A stretch of 64,000 nt of DNA from an uncultured Pseudomonadota bacterium (GTDB lineage: Bacteria; Pseudomonadota; Alphaproteobacteria; RF32; CAG-239), in NCBI GenBank assembly GCA_947054505.1, contig CAMRWU010000011.1, positions 1 through 64,000 of the forward strand, read 5' to 3'. The notes below the pieces were generated by a model. It ran no database searches and was not told the DNA's origin. It was given only the letters and a program-made list of their open reading frames with translations. Every line of letters begins with the position of its first letter. Within the stretch, counting starts at the first letter, position 1. A program made the position numbers and the translations under genes. Below are positions 46,538 to 56,490 of the stretch, piece after piece.

Positions 46538-49500
46538 TCAAAAATTACCGGATCTAAACATTTCTACCCCCCCAACATTCATCGATGAAGAGGACACATT
46601 TCTTGCTATAGATCCATTTTCCGGTGAAGAAGCTTGAGGCATTTTCTCTCGCAAAGCAGCTATATGTCCTTTAACATCATACGAACCGGAAGCTATTTCC
46701 ACATCTCCTTTACCGACTGGTGTTTCTGTATGACCTTCCAATTTCAAATCTTGTGCCACATTATACCCCTCCGGTGGTGAATAATCATGTAAAAACTCAC
46801 TGATACCTTCCGGATAATCAGCTGTAAATTGTTTAGGATTCAGTTCATACAACCCCTTATGCAAAAGCATATCTGTCTGTGAACCTTCAATCTTTGGAAT
46901 GCGATTATACATATCATCCACAAATGTTTTAGCCTCATCATAAGTCATATCTCGCACGTTTTCACCCTCACCGGTACGAAAATGCAATTGTCCGTCCTCA
47001 GAAATCGTGAACGATTCCGCTCCATCGGAAGACACCTGAGCCAAACCATTATCCGCAACACTGGCAATTTTCAATGAAACAGTTTGTTCTCCTCCGCGCG
47101 TCCATGAAGACGAATTATTAGATACATCATGCGTTTCTCCTACCAAACCATGGTTATTCTGTAAATCTTCATGATATTCATCAACTATTCTTTCCATAAG
47201 ATTAGGTGACTGCGTTGGCTGATCAACAGTAGAACGTTCTTCCGGAGTTTTTACACTTTCATCAGCCGCTATACCAGAAACAACAGTCTCTTCGGCACTA
47301 TCTGCTGTCATCGGAGTCCCCGGCATTTCTCTGGCCTCAGGAGCCTGAACTTCATATTCTTGCCATTCACCAGTCAAATTTTCCGCCATGTCTGGTGTTT
47401 TCTGATTAAGTATTTCATCAGCAAAAGCCGCTGTTGCCAAAGCGCGACTTTCCCACCCGTCTTTAATACCGGGATGCTCATTAATCCACCTTAAGTGATC
47501 TTCACCAAACTCTTCTCCATCGACAGTCATGGAAAGAACCTTTCCGTCTTCATCAATAGAAAAATCAGACACCTGACGTCCTCCGGCAGTCGTCCCATAA
47601 AGGCTACCATCCTCATTTTTCCCTTCCGGCATAAATAAAGGTTCCGGCTTTTCTTCAATATCAACAACTTGCTCAACCTCTTCAGGCCTCGGCATATCAT
47701 CAGTGATGTTATTTGTCGTTTCTTGAGACACTTCCGGCAGTTGTTCTTCAACATCAAGATCCAACACGGACATATCCGGTCTCGGCATATCATCAGTGAT
47801 ATCATTTATCATTTCTTGAGACACTTCCGACAGTTGTTCTTCAACATCAAGATCCAACACGGACATATCCGGTCTCGGCATATCATCAGTGATATCATTT
47901 ATCATTTCTTGAGACACTTCCGGCAGTTGTTCTTCAATATCAATGTCCAACACGGACATATCCGGTCTCGACATATCATCAGCAACATCATTTATCGTTT
48001 CTTGGGCATTTACAGAAACGCCAACCTCATCACGACTTTGGACTCCTGCCGCCGGCGTATTATGTTGTGAAAGCCCTCCATCATTCACATGATTAAGTTC
48101 TGTCTGGACCTTAACGGCAACAACATTCTCTTGTCCTTGATTTTCTAACGGAGCAACAGTTTCCGAGTTCTGCACTATCTCAGCTTCCGCCACGGACACG
48201 TCCTCTGTGCCGCTGTTCTGAATATCAGCTCCCGTATGCTCAACAACATTATCAATGCTGTTATTCACATAGCTGTCATACAAATTTGAAGCCGCTGAAG
48301 AAGCCGCACGCCCTCCGATAAATCCGACACCAAAATTCAATAAAGATAAACCGGTAGCCTTTGCCGCCGCTTTCCATCCCCCTTTACGATAAGCATCACC
48401 CACCTGTTTAGCAGAGGTTGTTCCCCACAAAGAAAGACCGGATACCATACGTGCCTGTGTAATTCCGGCAAGAAGCTCAGAATTTCCGGCAAAAACGCCG
48501 GCCCAATCTAAACCTGCAGTTAATGCCGCCGTCGCACTCAACAACACACCTGCACTTTGCATCTTATTTTCTTGAACATATTTCCAGAAACCGAGCCTTT
48601 TACCTTTGCCCACCGCTTCATCACGAGCTTTTCTATAATTCTTATAAAAGCGATAACCGGAACGAGCCAACGAAGCCGTCGCCACTATTGCTAAAGAAGC
48701 ACCTCCGGTCGCAGTCATCACTGCAGGATTGGTTGCAACACCATAAGCTAGCCCCCATCCGCCACCTTCTAACAAACCTAAAAGCCTGCCATAAGCCTGC
48801 GGATATTTTTTCTGACATTTCTTGCTAAGAGATGTGAACTTGTCTCCCAAACTCTTGACTGTTTTTTGCACACCTCTATCTTTGAGAATCTTGATAAAAC
48901 TATTTCCTTCAGCCTGATGAGCGGCTTGCCATCCGGCAAAAACATCTTGATGAACCGAAATCAAAGTACCTTTCTGCGCTGATTTACTCAAATCAGAAAC
49001 CAACTTGTTCATATCTTTCCGGTCAACTTTGCCCTCAACAATAGCATTGGCGTAAACGACCTCAAAAATCCCTTGGTTCAAACGAGCGACATATTCCTCA
49101 CGAAAAGCCTCTTCCGTAATTTCTTCAGCTTTTCCGAGGGCTAACGCGGCTTGTGTTTCCAAACGAATACGTTCCTTAAACAACGCAATATCGCTGTCCG
49201 GAGCTGTCTGTTCAACAGTTTTTCGCCCAAACCAAGTCAACTCACCTCTGACTTTTAAATGGTTCAAGATATTATCAATTTCTTCAAATTCAGAATTTAC
49301 AAGCTTTCCGTCATCACCACGCTTAAACAAAACATCATCGGCAGGCATTCCTTCCAAAATCTGCAAATTGTGCTCAATAAGCTCATCATTGAACTCGTCT
49401 TGTTGCAAATTGTGCCTTTCCTCAAAATCGGCAATCTGCTCATTAACAATACCGATAGCCTGAGCAAGTGTTTCTTTTTTCTCCGCAGTCTCTACCGAAA

Positions 49501-50086
49501 CAGGATTATTTTCAATATCCGCCAACAATTCTTTCAAAGCCGGAGCCTGCTCATCATTAGGATTAAAGACTCCCCCATTAACTAATGTAGTGACTTTATT
49601 AACGATAAAATCTTCAACTTTCTTGTTTTCTTCCTGCGCTTGCGGAGAATTTTGCTCTTTCAAATTTTTACGCAATTCCCACAATTCAGCCGGCGTCAAA
49701 TCTTCAAGCTGATTGAAAAACTTAGTCTCAGCTTCTTCCTGTTGTTTTTTCAACTGTTCACGTTGCTGCTCAATTTTCTTCATAATTTCAGCAGCCTTAC
49801 CCTTATAGCCGTCAGCATCTCTGCTGGAAAAATGTTCTAACAAGGCAACAAAAGAATCTAAATCTTCGCTGTTCGCATCCGCAAAATCCTTTTCAGCCAA
49901 CTCATCAATTCGCTTTTCTGCGGCTTCAAACAAATACCCTCTGGCAGTAACAACATCATCCGCCACCAAATCCGGATTACGCAAAACCTTGTCCATTTCC
50001 ACAAAATCATTTGCGCTCAAATCCGTAAACTCGCCACTGTTAATAACAGTTTCAACATTATCCAAAGTCCATTCCTGTGTCGGCAT
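46538..50086 (-). CDS. Very large protein with coiled coils, a hydrophobic core and tandem repeats; function unknown
   Basis: This 1182-residue protein lacks a signal peptide. Residues about 1-400 are highly charged and coiled-coil-like (ITEEAFREEYVARL, EQQREQLKKQQEEAETKFF). Residues about 440-620 are Gly/Ala-rich and hydrophobic (AVMTATGGASLAIVATASLA, AGVLLSATAALTAGLDWAG, LLNFGVGFIGGRAASSAA) and could form membrane segments. Residues about 690-805 hold 31-residue repeats beginning PRPDMSVLDLDVEEQL. The C-terminal third is acidic, Gly/Asn-rich and lower in hydrophobics. AAAGG precedes the ATG. A secreted effector, phage-like structural protein or surface protein are all possible; none is proven. 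Confidence 0.85.
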   Translation of the reverse strand: MPTQEWTLDNVETVINSGEFTDLSANDFVEMDKVLRNPDLVADDVVTARGYLFEAAEKRIDELAEKDFADANSEDLDSFVALLEHFSSRDADGYKGKAAEIMKKIEQQREQLKKQQEEAETKFFNQLEDLTPAELWELRKNLKEQNSPQAQEENKKVEDFIVNKVTTLVNGGVFNPNDEQAPALKELLADIENNPVSVETAEKKETLAQAIGIVNEQIADFEERHNLQQDEFNDELIEHNLQILEGMPADDVLFKRGDDGKLVNSEFEEIDNILNHLKVRGELTWFGRKTVEQTAPDSDIALFKERIRLETQAALALGKAEEITEEAFREEYVARLNQGIFEVVYANAIVEGKVDRKDMNKLVSDLSKSAQKGTLISVHQDVFAGWQAAHQAEGNSFIKILKDRGVQKTVKSLGDKFTSLSKKCQKKYPQAYGRLLGLLEGGGWGLAYGVATNPAVMTATGGASLAIVATASLARSGYRFYKNYRKARDEAVGKGKRLGFWKYVQENKMQSAGVLLSATAALTAGLDWAGVFAGNSELLAGITQARMVSGLSLWGTTSAKQVGDAYRKGGWKAAAKATGLSLLNFGVGFIGGRAASSAASNLYDSYVNNSIDNVVEHTGADIQNSGTEDVSVAEAEIVQNSETVAPLENQGQENVVAVKVQTELNHVNDGGLSQHNTPAAGVQSRDEVGVSVNAQETINDVADDMSRPDMSVLDIDIEEQLPEVSQEMINDITDDMPRPDMSVLDLDVEEQLSEVSQEMINDITDDMPRPDMSVLDLDVEEQLPEVSQETTNNITDDMPRPEEVEQVVDIEEKPEPLFMPEGKNEDGSLYGTTAGGRQVSDFSIDEDGKVLSMTVDGEEFGEDHLRWINEHPGIKDGWESRALATAAFADEILNQKTPDMAENLTGEWQEYEVQAPEAREMPGTPMTADSAEETVVSGIAADESVKTPEERSTVDQPTQSPNLMERIVDEYHEDLQNNHGLVGETHDVSNNSSSWTRGGEQTVSLKIASVADNGLAQVSSDGAESFTISEDGQLHFRTGEGENVRDMTYDEAKTFVDDMYNRIPKIEGSQTDMLLHKGLYELNPKQFTADYPEGISEFLHDYSPPEGYNVAQDLKLEGHTETPVGKGDVEIASGSYDVKGHIAALREKMPQASSPENGSIARNVSSSSMNVGGVEMFRSGNF
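47676..48007. repeat. 93-bp tandem repeats in the 1182-residue gene
   Basis: Units starting GACATATCCGGTCTCG occur at 47769, 47862 and 47955, exactly 93 bases apart, with a diverged copy from 47676. They encode 31-residue repeats in frame, so copy-number change would not shift the frame. Confidence 0.93.
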
Positions 50087-50221
50087 AGTCTAATCCTTTT
50101 CAGAGATTTTTACTTAATATATAATACAATACCTTGCGCATCTGCGCAATATTTTTTTAAAATTCCGGCTATTCTAAAGAAAATTGTATAGAATAAAGGT
50201 TATTTTTCATTTAACCAATAC

Positions 50222-50250
50222 AAAAAAAGCCACCTTTTCAGGTGGCTTTT
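50222..50250 (-). terminator. Terminator of rpsU
   Basis: AAAAGCCACC (50225-50234) pairs with GGTGGCTTTT (50241-50250); a run of A to the left (50222-50228) is the U tract on the minus strand. Confidence 0.92.
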
Positions 50251-50269
50251 CATTTTTGCTTTCAAAGGA

Positions 50270-50476
50270 CTAGAATCCTTCAGTATCTAAGCGTTTCCGA
50301 AGTTGTTTGCGGGCACGTCTGACAGCTTCTGCCTGACGGCGGGCTTTCTTTTCAGAGTTTTTCTCATGACAACGGCGGAGTTTCATCTCGCGAAAAACGC
50401 CTTCACGTTGCATCTTTTTCTTCAAAACTTTCAAAGACTGACCAACATCATTACCAATAACAGTAACTTGAACCAC
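50270..50476 (-). CDS. rpsU: 30S ribosomal protein S21
   Basis: This 68-residue basic protein begins [20 protein letters not shown] and includes [20 protein letters not shown], the S21 signature; the tail is Arg/Lys-rich ([11 protein letters not shown]). S21 helps mRNA binding at initiation. It starts with GTG; GGGG precedes it by eight bases. It is followed by its own terminator. Confidence 0.95.
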   Translation of the reverse strand: MVQVTVIGNDVGQSLKVLKKKMQREGVFREMKLRRCHEKNSEKKARRQAEAVRRARKQLRKRLDTEGF

Positions 50477-50564
50477 TTAAATCACCCCATTTCATCAATA
50501 TCTAAAGGTTAATACAAAAACTGCCTTGTTTGTAGCATAATAAAATTATTTTGCAACAAAAATT

Positions 50565-50777
50565 TTATGCGATAATATTCGGCATAATCCGCGCTTCAAC
50601 CTTTTTAATGCGTGTTTTAAGGCCATTGCGCAAAGAATGAAGTTGTTTTGCCCGAAAAAAATCAATCGTTTGATTTTTGGAAACTAAATGTCTGATATCA
50701 GAACAAACTCTACGTTCTTCAAGCTTTAACTCACAAAGTTGATGCTGAAGCTTGCCCATTTGATCCTGAATATACAT
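50565..50777 (-). CDS. DUF465 (YdcH-like) small coiled-coil protein
   Basis: This 70-residue protein is a helical hairpin with charged heptads (LKLEERRVCSDIRHLV, LRNGLKTRIKKVEARI) and ends MPNIIA, matching the IPDIIA-like terminus common in alphaproteobacterial DUF465 proteins. Function of the family is unknown. AAAGGA lies nine bases before the ATG. Confidence 0.75.
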   Translation of the reverse strand: MYIQDQMGKLQHQLCELKLEERRVCSDIRHLVSKNQTIDFFRAKQLHSLRNGLKTRIKKVEARIMPNIIA

Positions 50778-50909
50778 AAGTTTTAGTCCTTTCTAAAAAA
50801 AAGTCTGTTAAATTGCATTTTTTACTGGAAACTGTCTTCATAAAACTGTATAGCATTATACAACAAAATAATTTAAATTGCAACTCAATAATTATGGAGT
50901 AAGAAAAGT

Positions 50910-51995
50910 ATGAGTAAAAAAAGAATTGGTATTTTAACCAGCGGTGGCGACTGCGCCGGCTTAAACGCCGTAATCAGCTCTGTTGTTGAAGCCGCTTCCC
51001 AAAAAGGTTGGGAAGTTTATGGCATCCACAACGGAACAGACGGCATCACCGAAACCCCGCATAGCTATGAAGTTCTAACCGTACACAACTTTTCAGATTC
51101 TCCGTGGCCGCGCCTCAGTGGTTCCTACCTTGGTTCTTTGAACAAAGGCGTCAAAATGGAATCTTTGGAAGAAATGTCCCGCCGTTTTGCACAAGGTGTT
51201 AAAGACTTGGGGCTGGATGCTATTGTTGTTGTCGGCGGTGACGGTAGCATGAACATCGTTTCTAACTTCTGTCAAGGTAGCACCGTTCAAATCGTCGGTA
51301 TTCCCAAAACGATTGATAACGATACACCGATTACCGAATTTTCCGTGGGTTTCCAAACAGCTGTTCAAGCCTGCACAACTGCAATTGACAGCTTGGAATG
51401 GACAGCCCGCTCTCACAATCGCGCCTTAATTTTAGAGGTTATGGGACGTGATGCCGGACACTTGGCAATGCACTCTGCTCTTGCCGGCGCCGCTGACGTT
51501 TGCTTGGTTCCTGAGATTCCTTACACAATTGACGGTGTTATCAACCGCCTGAAAGAAATCAAAGCCAGCGGGCGTAATCATGCTGTTATCGTTGTCTCTG
51601 AAGGTATCAAAACCGAAGACGGCACACACTTGTCCAACAAAAAGAATCTGGTTGGTGAAGCTGTTTATGGCGGTATCGGTCAATACCTGTGTTCCGAAAT
51701 CAGCTCCCGTTACAACGACTTCCAAGTCCGCGTTACCACATTGGGACACGTTCAACGTTCCGGTACACCGGTTGCTTTTGACCGCCTGCTAGCTTCTGTT
51801 TACGGCGCCAAAGCTGTTGAACTCCTTGATAAAGGCGAAGACAACAAAATGGTCATCTGGAAAAACGGTCACGTTGACTATGTTGACCTGACAGAAGTGG
51901 TCAAAACCGGTACAACATTGCTCAACACTCAAAGCGACTATGTTAAAGCAGCCAGCCAATTGGGCATGTATATCGGTGAAACCGACAAACTTTGA
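50910..51995 (+). CDS. pfkA: 6-phosphofructokinase (phosphofructokinase A superfamily)
   Basis: This enzyme phosphorylates fructose-6-phosphate in glycolysis. The 361-residue protein has ILTSGGDCAGLNAVI, the phosphate-donor motif GGDGS (residues 109-113), PKTIDND (residues 132-138) with the catalytic Asp, and the MGRDAGHLA loop. Gly at the E. coli 104 position predicts ATP as donor, whereas Lys at the 124 position (K133) is more common in PPi-dependent enzymes; this mixed pattern is known in an ATP-dependent subgroup such as trypanosomal PFK. ATP use is thus the better guess. GGAG lies nine bases before the ATG. Confidence 0.92.
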   Translation: MSKKRIGILTSGGDCAGLNAVISSVVEAASQKGWEVYGIHNGTDGITETPHSYEVLTVHNFSDSPWPRLSGSYLGSLNKGVKMESLEEMSRRFAQGVKDLGLDAIVVVGGDGSMNIVSNFCQGSTVQIVGIPKTIDNDTPITEFSVGFQTAVQACTTAIDSLEWTARSHNRALILEVMGRDAGHLAMHSALAGAADVCLVPEIPYTIDGVINRLKEIKASGRNHAVIVVSEGIKTEDGTHLSNKKNLVGEAVYGGIGQYLCSEISSRYNDFQVRVTTLGHVQRSGTPVAFDRLLASVYGAKAVELLDKGEDNKMVIWKNGHVDYVDLTEVVKTGTTLLNTQSDYVKAASQLGMYIGETDKL

Positions 51996-52009
51996 TCAAG
52001 ATTATGACA

Positions 52010-52040
52010 AAAAAATCCGGCATCAAATGCCGGATTTTTT
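52010..52040. terminator. Bidirectional terminator between pfkA and the RND pump
   Basis: ATCCGGCA (52015-52022) pairs with TGCCGGAT (52028-52035) around TCAAA, with six A or T on each side. Confidence 0.92.
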
Positions 52041-52041
52041 G

Positions 52042-55000
52042 TTACTTTTTCTTGCCAAACATCTCTCCGATAATTGCAAACATCATTGGAACAAACAATG
52101 TCGCCACAAAAGTTGACAAGATCATACCGCCAATCATACCTGTACCAATGGCATGACGGCTTCCCGCACCGGCACCGGTACTGACCGCCAACGGCAACAC
52201 ACCAAACGTAAAGGCCAAAGAGGTCATCACAATCGGACGGAAACGTAACTTGGCCGCCTCCACAGCCGCCTGAGCATAGCTCAATCCTTCTTCGACTTTC
52301 ATTACCGCAAATTCAACAATCAAAATAGCGTTTTTAGCCGCCAAACCGATAAGAGTGACCAATCCGACTTGGAAATACAAATCATTCTCCAATCCTCGCA
52401 TCCATGTGGCTAACAAAGCCCCCAACACGGCAAACGGTACGGAAAGAATAACAACAAAAGGCAACGACCATCTTTCATATTGTGCCGAAAGAATCAGGAA
52501 AATCATGATAATACCAAAAATAAACGCCTGTGTTGACGCCCCTCCGGCCAATTTTTCCTGATACGCCGAACCAATCCATGACAAAGTGTAATCCTCGCCC
52601 AAAACCTCATTAGCAACTTCTTCCATGGCATTAATAGCCTGTCCGGAAGAATATCCCTCAGCCGGATCACCGAGAACCTTAGCCGCCGGAAAGATATTAA
52701 AACGGTTAATCAGCTCCGGACCGGTAATTCGCTCGACCGTCACCAACGTAGACAACGGAATCAACTGTCCCGTATTAGACTTGACATAAACATAGCGCAA
52801 ATCATCCGGAGAACGGCGGAATTTAGCTTCTGATTGCAAACTAACCCTAAAATTGCGCCCCATATACGTAAAATCATTCACATACAAATTTCCGAACGTC
52901 GCCTGCATAACGGCATATATCGCATTAATCGGCACATTCATCACGCGAGCTTTTTGTCTGTCCAAATCAATCCGATACTGCGGAGTAGAAACAGAAAATG
53001 TTGTTTTAACATTCGCCAGCTCAGGACGCTTCCCTGCCGCATCAATAAACGCTGTTGTCTTAGCCATCAGTTCTTCCGGCGTATGTCCGGTTCGGTTTTG
53101 AATATATCCTTCAAAACCGCCTGTTGTGCTCATTCCCATAATCGGCGGCATACTAAAGGCATACCCAATCCCTTGTGGTTGGCTCATCCCGATTTTGGTA
53201 AAAGCAGCCGCCAATGCCGCCGCCGACTGATCGGCTCTTCTGCGTTCTGCCCAATCTTTCAACGTAATAAAACTAATGCCGGAATATGTGTTTTGACTTC
53301 CCGACAACATATCAAAACCATTAATCGTCAGAACATCTGCCACATTCGGATTTTCGCTAATATCTTTAGAAACATCAGCGGTCAACTGGCTGGTACGCGA
53401 CAAAGATGATGCCGGCGGCATACTATAAGCCATCAACAAACTGCCTTGGTCTTCATTCGGAACCAATCCCCCCGGAATCACCATAAACAACCAAACAATC
53501 AAAGCAATTACACCGGCAAATCCGCCAAGTGCAATCTTTCGATAATGCAAAAAGAATTCAACTCCAGCCACATACCATGCTGTAACCTTATCAAAAAAGG
53601 TATTAAACCATCTGAAAAACCATCCTGTTGTCTTATGCTCTTGATGCGGTTTGATAATCAGGGCGCACAAAGCCGGCGTCAGCGTTAATGCCACCACCGC
53701 CGAAATCAACACCGAAACAGCGATTGTGACCGAAAATTGCTTATACATAACACCGGTCATTCCACCCAAGAATGCAATCGGCAAAAAGACGGATGACAAC
53801 ACCAAAGCCACAGCCACCACCGGACCGGAAACTTCTTGCATCGCCTTAATGGCAGCCTCTCGCGGAGAAAGCTTCTCCTCACTCATCAAACGCTCAACGT
53901 TTTCCAATACGATAATCGCGTCATCCACCACGATACCGATGGCCAAAATCAACCCAAACAATGTCAATAGGTTAATCGAAAAGCCCAAAACATACATTCC
54001 GGCAAAAGCACCGATAATTGACACCGGAACCGCCAAAATCGGAATCAACGTCGCACGCATATTCTGCAAAAACAGATAAACAACGACAATCACCAATAAC
54101 ACGGCTTCAAAAAATGTTTGTATCACCTCATGAATTGAAACATTAACAAAAACCGTCGTATCATAAGGAACTTCATAAACAATCCCTTCCGGAAAATTTT
54201 TGGACAACTCAGCCAACCGTTGCTTAACCAAATCAGCAGTTTCCAAAGCATTAGCCCCCGGTTGCAAATAAACGGCAAAAGCCACCGCCGGTTCTCCGTT
54301 AAAACGGGCGTTAACACTATAATCTTGCGCTCCGAGTTCAATTCTGGCCACATCTTTCAAGCGCAACATACCTCCGTTTGTATCGCTCTTGAGAATAATG
54401 TCCCCGAATTCTTTTTCATCAACCAGACGCCCTTTGGTATTAACCGAATATGTAAAGGCCACCGGATCACTCATCGGCTCTTGCCCAAACTGTCCGGCCG
54501 CAAACTGGGAGTTTTGCTCCTGTATTGCCGCAATCACATCCTGCGGTGTCAAATCAAAATCCGCCAGTTTGTCAGGCGACAACCAAATCCGCATCGAATA
54601 ATCCTGACTGGCGAATAAAGAAGCACTTCCCACCCCTTTGATACGCTTGATTTCATCCAGCACATTCAACAAAGCATAGTTGGAAACATAAACCGTGTCA
54701 TACTTCTCAGAAGTCGAGCGCATCGCCACAACTTGCAAAATGGAATTTGACTTTTGCTCAACGGTAACCCCCAACTTTGTCACTTCAGAAGGAAGTTTCG
54801 CTGTTGCCGCTTGCACTTTATTGTTAACATCAATGGTTGCTTGATCAGGATCCGTTCCAATCTCAAACACAACACCAATGGTCAAATAACCGCTGGATGT
54901 TGAGGTGGAATACATGTAAATCATGTTTTTAACACCGTTAATCGCCTGCTCAAGCGGCGCCGCAACGGTATCAGACAACACTTCTGCCGTTGCCCCCGGA

Positions 55001-55149
55001 TATGTCGCCGAAATCTGAATTTCCGGCGCCACAATATCCGGATATTGCTCAACCGGCAAAACTTTCATTGACACTAAGCCGGCCAAAACGATAACCAGCG
55101 ACAAAACCGTTGAAAAAATCGGACGATCAATAAAAAACTTTGAAAACAT
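52042..55149 (-). CDS. RND multidrug efflux transporter, AcrB/MexB (HAE1) family
   Basis: This 1035-residue inner-membrane proton antiporter exports drugs, bile salts or other lipophiles. It has the N-terminal FFIDRPIFSTVLSLVIVLAG, the proton-relay pair in GIVVDDAIIVLENV (Asp-Asp, about residue 406), large periplasmic porter domains (two loops), and the second membrane half with LIGLAAKNAILIVEFA containing the relay Lys (about residue 940). Length matches AcrB (1049). Upstream is its adaptor; an outer-membrane TolC partner must be encoded elsewhere. AAGGTTGG precedes the ATG. Confidence 0.96.
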   Translation of the reverse strand: MFSKFFIDRPIFSTVLSLVIVLAGLVSMKVLPVEQYPDIVAPEIQISATYPGATAEVLSDTVAAPLEQAINGVKNMIYMYSTSTSSGYLTIGVVFEIGTDPDQATIDVNNKVQAATAKLPSEVTKLGVTVEQKSNSILQVVAMRSTSEKYDTVYVSNYALLNVLDEIKRIKGVGSASLFASQDYSMRIWLSPDKLADFDLTPQDVIAAIQEQNSQFAAGQFGQEPMSDPVAFTYSVNTKGRLVDEKEFGDIILKSDTNGGMLRLKDVARIELGAQDYSVNARFNGEPAVAFAVYLQPGANALETADLVKQRLAELSKNFPEGIVYEVPYDTTVFVNVSIHEVIQTFFEAVLLVIVVVYLFLQNMRATLIPILAVPVSIIGAFAGMYVLGFSINLLTLFGLILAIGIVVDDAIIVLENVERLMSEEKLSPREAAIKAMQEVSGPVVAVALVLSSVFLPIAFLGGMTGVMYKQFSVTIAVSVLISAVVALTLTPALCALIIKPHQEHKTTGWFFRWFNTFFDKVTAWYVAGVEFFLHYRKIALGGFAGVIALIVWLFMVIPGGLVPNEDQGSLLMAYSMPPASSLSRTSQLTADVSKDISENPNVADVLTINGFDMLSGSQNTYSGISFITLKDWAERRRADQSAAALAAAFTKIGMSQPQGIGYAFSMPPIMGMSTTGGFEGYIQNRTGHTPEELMAKTTAFIDAAGKRPELANVKTTFSVSTPQYRIDLDRQKARVMNVPINAIYAVMQATFGNLYVNDFTYMGRNFRVSLQSEAKFRRSPDDLRYVYVKSNTGQLIPLSTLVTVERITGPELINRFNIFPAAKVLGDPAEGYSSGQAINAMEEVANEVLGEDYTLSWIGSAYQEKLAGGASTQAFIFGIIMIFLILSAQYERWSLPFVVILSVPFAVLGALLATWMRGLENDLYFQVGLVTLIGLAAKNAILIVEFAVMKVEEGLSYAQAAVEAAKLRFRPIVMTSLAFTFGVLPLAVSTGAGAGSRHAIGTGMIGGMILSTFVATLFVPMMFAIIGEMFGKKK

Positions 55150-55169
55150 ATATCCAACCTTTTAGTAAT

Positions 55170-56303
55170 TTATTTTGAAACAGCTTGTTCTTTAATCTGC
55201 ACGGACATCCCCGGACGCAACTTCATCATATCGCTGACAATAACGTTGTCACCGGCTTTCAGCCCTTCATCAATAATCCAGCCACCGTCTTTGGTCGTCA
55301 ATCCTGTGCGTACATTAACAGATTCGACACGCCCTTGAGCATTGACAATATAAACATATGAGCCGCTGGAAGCCTGCATTACGGCCTCTTGCGGAACAAC
55401 CAAGGCATCAATACGGGTCAGCCCTTCCATAATCAGGCGCAAAAACTGCCCTGGACGCAAGCGACCTTCCGGATTAGGAAAAACTGCTCTTAATTTAATT
55501 GTTCCCGTCGCTTCATCAACATTAGGATTGATAAAATTAATTTGTCCGTCTAACGGATACAAAGTGTCATTGCCAAATTTCACTTTGGCAATGATCTCAC
55601 TCTTGTTATCCGGATTTTTAACCAAACCGCGATCAACCATATTCGTCAACGACATAATCTCGTTTTCCGAAGCGGAAAAAATAACATAAATCGGATTAAG
55701 TTGCGTAATGCTGGTCAACACACCATTGACGGCGATCAAACTACCTTCTGACTGAGTTTCCAAACTGGTAATGCCACTAATTGGCGCACGCACCGTTGTA
55801 TAATCCAAGTTCAATTGCGCTTGAGCAACTTCGGCCTGAGCCAGTTGTGTTGAAGCCTTGAGGGAATTAAGATTGGCTTGCGCCTCATCACGAGCTTTCT
55901 CACTGACAATCCGTTCTTTAAACAATTTCTCAATTCTGGTCCACTGCGTTTCCGTCGCTCTGAGCTGAGCTTCATTTTGCGCCAATTTGGCCTGAGCTTG
56001 TTGCAAAGCAACCTTGAACGGTTCCGGATCGATTTCAAACAAAACACTTCCTTCTTCCACTGTGGAACCTTCAACATAATTGCGCTTCAGAAGAATACCG
56101 CCGACTCTGGCACGCACTTCAGTTTCCTTGGATCCCTGAGCTTTGGCTGAAAACTCAAAACTAAGCGGAATATTCTGCGGCTGTACATTTATTGTCTGCA
56201 CTACCGGAAGCTGAACCACATCCGGTGTTTTTTGTTCTTCATCGCAACCACATAAGACTAAAACAGCCGCTAAAGCCGAAAATCCTTTGTTTTTCAAAAA
56301 CAT
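55170..56303 (-). CDS. RND efflux periplasmic adaptor lipoprotein (AcrA/MexA family)
   Basis: This 377-residue adaptor couples the RND transporter to an outer-membrane channel. I start at the ATG at 56303, preceded by AAGGAAG; a longer frame would place the signal internally. The signal ends in VLCGC, a lipobox that predicts lipid anchoring at the Cys. It has the lipoyl halves (EVRARVGGILLKRNYVEGS and TVRAPISGITSL), a helical hairpin between, and a beta-barrel domain ending PGMSVQIKEQ. It is 20 bases upstream of the transporter gene. Confidence 0.94.
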   Translation of the reverse strand: MFLKNKGFSALAAVLVLCGCDEEQKTPDVVQLPVVQTINVQPQNIPLSFEFSAKAQGSKETEVRARVGGILLKRNYVEGSTVEEGSVLFEIDPEPFKVALQQAQAKLAQNEAQLRATETQWTRIEKLFKERIVSEKARDEAQANLNSLKASTQLAQAEVAQAQLNLDYTTVRAPISGITSLETQSEGSLIAVNGVLTSITQLNPIYVIFSASENEIMSLTNMVDRGLVKNPDNKSEIIAKVKFGNDTLYPLDGQINFINPNVDEATGTIKLRAVFPNPEGRLRPGQFLRLIMEGLTRIDALVVPQEAVMQASSGSYVYIVNAQGRVESVNVRTGLTTKDGGWIIDEGLKAGDNVIVSDMMKLRPGMSVQIKEQAVSK

Positions 56304-56440
56304 TGTCACTTCCTTATATAAAATTATCCTATTTAACAGCCTACTATATCTAATACAAAATTCCAGCATTTTATAAGCCTGTTAATATATATGAATGTTT
56401 TCCGTCATATTGAAATTCCTCGAACCATAATTAGGTATTG

Positions 56441-56471
56441 AACAGCTGCCTATCAAGCTGTTGAGTATAAT
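56441..56471 (+). promoter_or_regulatory. Inverted repeat and -10 box upstream of the arginine decarboxylase gene
   Basis: AACAGCT (56441-56447) and AGCTGTT (56456-56462) form a 7-bp inverted repeat separated by eight bases. TATAAT follows at 56466-56471, and the repeat occupies the -35 position. A repressor or activator operator is likely. Confidence 0.5.
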
Positions 56472-56490
56472 AAATTTAAGGAGAAAAATA

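Noticed and set aside
47676-48007. Regular 93-bp repeats considered as a CRISPR array
   Set aside because: Units are contiguous without spacers, stay in frame and encode protein repeats. No cas genes are nearby.
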